Positions 62,136-64,000 of a stretch of 64,000 nucleotides of DNA are shown piece by piece (position 1 is the first letter of the stretch; each line of letters starts with the position of its first letter). Location of the stretch: positions 1 to 64,000 of the forward strand of contig DASXFN010000056.1 in assembly GCA_036489565.1 (NCBI GenBank), written 5' to 3'. The DNA is from JAICKN01 sp036489565. GTDB taxonomy: Bacteria > Acidobacteriota > Terriglobia > Terriglobales > Acidobacteriaceae. The translations under genes were made by a program, and so were the position numbers. The notes under the pieces are model-generated. The model was given only the letters and a program-made list of their open reading frames with translations. It searched no databases and had not been told where the DNA came from.

Positions 62136-64000
62136 CTAATTGCTCTTGTGTTCCAATTCCGTCCATCGCTCGTAGAGTGCATCCAACTTTTTCTGTGCGG
62201 ATTCCACTTCCGCATGCGCGCTCAGCAGGCGAGGGCCGTCGCTGACAATCGTTGGGTCTTCAAGTTGAGCACGGTTCGCCTGCAAGACCTTTTCGGCCTC
62301 TGCTATACGCTGTTCGATGCCCGAATATTCCCGCGATTCCATATAGGAAAGCTTCTTTTTCGCGGATTGTTTATGCTTCAATTTGGACGTTTCTGGCCCT
62401 GTCTCCGTGGGTGGTTGCGTCTTTGCCGTTGCAGGTGCATTCAATGGGGCACGCTGTATTTTTGACCGTTGTCTGCTTTCTCGTTGCCACTTTTCCCACT
62501 GCGAGTAATCAGCAAAACTCTCTGCACCGCCCTGTCCGTCCAAGCCAAGCACAATGGTTGACACACGGTCGAGCATGTAACGGTCGTGCGTAACCAGTAC
62601 CAGCGATCCACGGAATTCGAGCAGGCTCTCTTCCAGTATTTCAAGCGTTGGAATGTCCAGATCGTTGGTTGGTTCATCGAGAAGCAGAACGTCGGCAGGC
62701 TGAAGCATAAGTTGCGCAATCAACACTCGCGCTCGCTCGCCTCCGGAGAGCTTTCCTACCGGCTGATTCAACTGCTCGCCGGTAAACAGAAACTTCGCCG
62801 CCCACGATGCCACATGGACTACTCGATCCTGATAAACCACGGAATCGCTCTCCGGCGCGAGTGCTCGGCGCAAAGTAACATTGGGGTCCAGCTCACGGCT
62901 CTGATCGAAATAAACAATTCGCAGCCACTCGGCGCGGCGAATCGTGCCGCTTGCGGGTGATAATTCGCCGCGCAGCAGTCGAAGCAATGTCGTTTTGCCA
63001 CTGCCGTTTGGCCCTACCAGGCCAACTTTCATTCCGGCGGAGAGGATGAAATTGAGTTGCTCAAACAGAATACGATTCTGCGCTTCTCCGGCAGAAGCGC
63101 CATTGGCGACGATTTCATAAGAAACATCTTCCAGCTCAATCAGTCGCTTGGTCTGGCGCTCAGTCGCTGAAAAATCAATTTGCGCGGTGCTGGTACGCGT
63201 TCTGGCGTTCAGGTCGGCAAGTTCTCCCATCAATTCATTGGCCTTGCCAATACGCGCCTTTGATTTTCTGGTGCGGGCCTTTGCTCCCCGGCGAAGCCAC
63301 TCAATCTCATTGTGGACAAGATTCTCCAGCGCTTCGTGTCGCTTGGATTGTGCGTGCAGGAACTCTTCTTTCTTTTCGAGGAATGTGCTGTAACTGCCCC
63401 GCACACGCAGCAAGCCATCCGGATAAGCACGGTTTAGCTCCGCCATATCAGTGGCGATATTTTCCAAAAAGTAGCGATCGTGGCTCACCACCACGCAGGC
63501 AAACGATGCCTGCTCAAGCAATCCTTCCAGCCATTCAATCCCGGCAAGGTCCAGGTGGTTGGTGGGTTCATCCAGCAGCAGAACGTCGGGCGCTTGCACC
63601 AGGGCCTCTACAATGGCCAATCGTTTTTGCCATCCGCCGGATAGAGCTCGTGCCTGAGTCGCGGGATTATCAAAGCCAGCGCGGCCCAATGTTTCGGCAA
63701 ACCGGGTGCCGCGCTCCGATTCCGGGAGCGCGCTACGCTCCATGGCATTTTCCGCGATGGAGCGAACTGTATCGCCGGATTCAAATTGCGAGTCTTGCTG
63801 GACGTAGCTAAGGCGAACGCGTTTCGCAAAGGCAATATTTCCGTCATCATGGTCAAGAGCGCCGGCAAGAATCTTTAGAAGCGTTGACTTTCCTGAGCCA
63901 TTCGGACCGATAAGGCCGATGCGATCGCCTTGTGAAACCGTAAAGGAAACATTTTTAAAAAGCGGATTTGCTCCGAAGGCCTTCGAGATACCTTGTGCAT
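62136..64000 (-). CDS. uup: ABC-F ATPase, Uup type, partial (N-terminus beyond right edge)
   Basis: The frame continues without a stop from an internal ATG at 63743 to the right edge, and this extra part encodes the first Walker A GPNGSGKSTLLKIL, so the start lies outside the window. The visible ~620 residues include both ABC domains: signature LSGGWQKRLA and LLLDEPTNHLDL in the first, a second Walker A GPNGSGKTTLLRLL with LSGGERARV in the second, and the linker with ARTRKSKARIGKANE. The C-terminal ~70 residues form the Uup-type coiled coil (IEQRIAEAEKVLQANRAQLE). ABC-F proteins act at the ribosome. Start position unknown. Confidence 0.9.
   Translation of the reverse strand, partial: AQGISKAFGANPLFKNVSFTVSQGDRIGLIGPNGSGKSTLLKILAGALDHDDGNIAFAKRVRLSYVQQDSQFESGDTVRSIAENAMERSALPESERGTRFAETLGRAGFDNPATQARALSGGWQKRLAIVEALVQAPDVLLLDEPTNHLDLAGIEWLEGLLEQASFACVVVSHDRYFLENIATDMAELNRAYPDGLLRVRGSYSTFLEKKEEFLHAQSKRHEALENLVHNEIEWLRRGAKARTRKSKARIGKANELMGELADLNARTRTSTAQIDFSATERQTKRLIELEDVSYEIVANGASAGEAQNRILFEQLNFILSAGMKVGLVGPNGSGKTTLLRLLRGELSPASGTIRRAEWLRIVYFDQSRELDPNVTLRRALAPESDSVVYQDRVVHVASWAAKFLFTGEQLNQPVGKLSGGERARVLIAQLMLQPADVLLLDEPTNDLDIPTLEILEESLLEFRGSLVLVTHDRYMLDRVSTIVLGLDGQGGAESFADYSQWEKWQRESRQRSKIQRAPLNAPATAKTQPPTETGPETSKLKHKQSAKKKLSYMESREYSGIEQRIAEAEKVLQANRAQLEDPTIVSDGPRLLSAHAEVESAQKKLDALYERWTELEHKSN

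Noticed and set aside
1..64000. CRISPR array, prophage, insertion sequence or toxin-antitoxin pair
   Set aside because: No evenly spaced direct repeats, integrase, transposase, terminase or toxin-like gene pair was seen on either strand.

Overview
The window looks like an ordinary chromosomal stretch of an Acidobacteriota genome, most likely Terriglobia or Koribacter-like. This is inferred from family composition, not from a search. The markers are a secreted VWFA-domain protein of the acidobacterial type, a lipoprotein made of tandem choice-of-anchor-D/Ig-like repeats, a beta-propeller lipoprotein, several secreted orphan proteins, YpdA of the bacillithiol system, and a diderm cell envelope (LptE, NagZ/AnmK). 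No phage, insertion sequence, CRISPR array or plasmid gene was seen.

Layout. 1-1873 is the N-terminal part of a repeat lipoprotein that runs off the left edge on the minus strand. 2.3-8.7 kb holds proC, rmuC, a VWFA protein, a secreted orphan and a CE15 glucuronoyl esterase. 8.9-15.7 kb holds a zinc alcohol dehydrogenase facing a cluster of a cNMP-binding/glutaredoxin-like/thioredoxin-reductase-like fusion, a UBP zinc finger, a KdgT-type permease and a DUF1537 kinase-PdxA2 fusion; the last two suggest uptake and two-step oxidation of a four-carbon acid sugar to a triose phosphate. 15.9-23 kb has secreted or membrane orphans, tRNA-Arg(ACG), and a copper P-type ATPase facing a Cys-less HMA-like protein. 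23-29 kb has PolX, a cold-shock protein with a clear promoter, a Nudix hydrolase, a HAD phosphatase and YmdB. 27.5-34 kb is a minus-strand operon mutS-nagZ-anmK-oligopeptide-binding lipoprotein, which joins mismatch repair to cell-wall recycling. 34-38.8 kb has aspartase facing YpdA, a PEGA protein, PhhB and a membrane orphan. 39-44 kb has a degenerate receiver-PAS protein and a tightly overlapping operon psd-pssA-ASADH-like-lptE-holA. 44-49 kb has small orphans, a YhiN-type flavoprotein, a DinB-family protein, a beta-propeller lipoprotein and tRNA-Phe(GAA). 49-58.8 kb has a secreted M1 aminopeptidase, a phytoene-desaturase-like flavoprotein, a lipase maturation factor, a 2-hydroxyacid dehydrogenase, an aminotransferase and an MFS carrier. 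59-62 kb is a large GGDEF-EAL protein with OB-like periplasmic repeats, and the right edge cuts a Uup-type ABC-F gene.

The most interesting points are: the pseudo-thioredoxin-reductase (CxxC replaced by GATH) with a monothiol thioredoxin-fold domain and cNMP domain beside a UBP zinc finger; the kinase-dehydrogenase fusion next to a KdgT-type carrier; an aspartate-semialdehyde-dehydrogenase-like protein with the catalytic Cys changed to Ser inside an envelope-lipid/LptE/HolA operon; a receiver domain whose phospho-acceptor Asp is Asn; and a roughly 500-base gene-free region with a 9-bp inverted repeat and T-rich tail that could hold a small RNA. None of these is demonstrably a new system from sequence alone.
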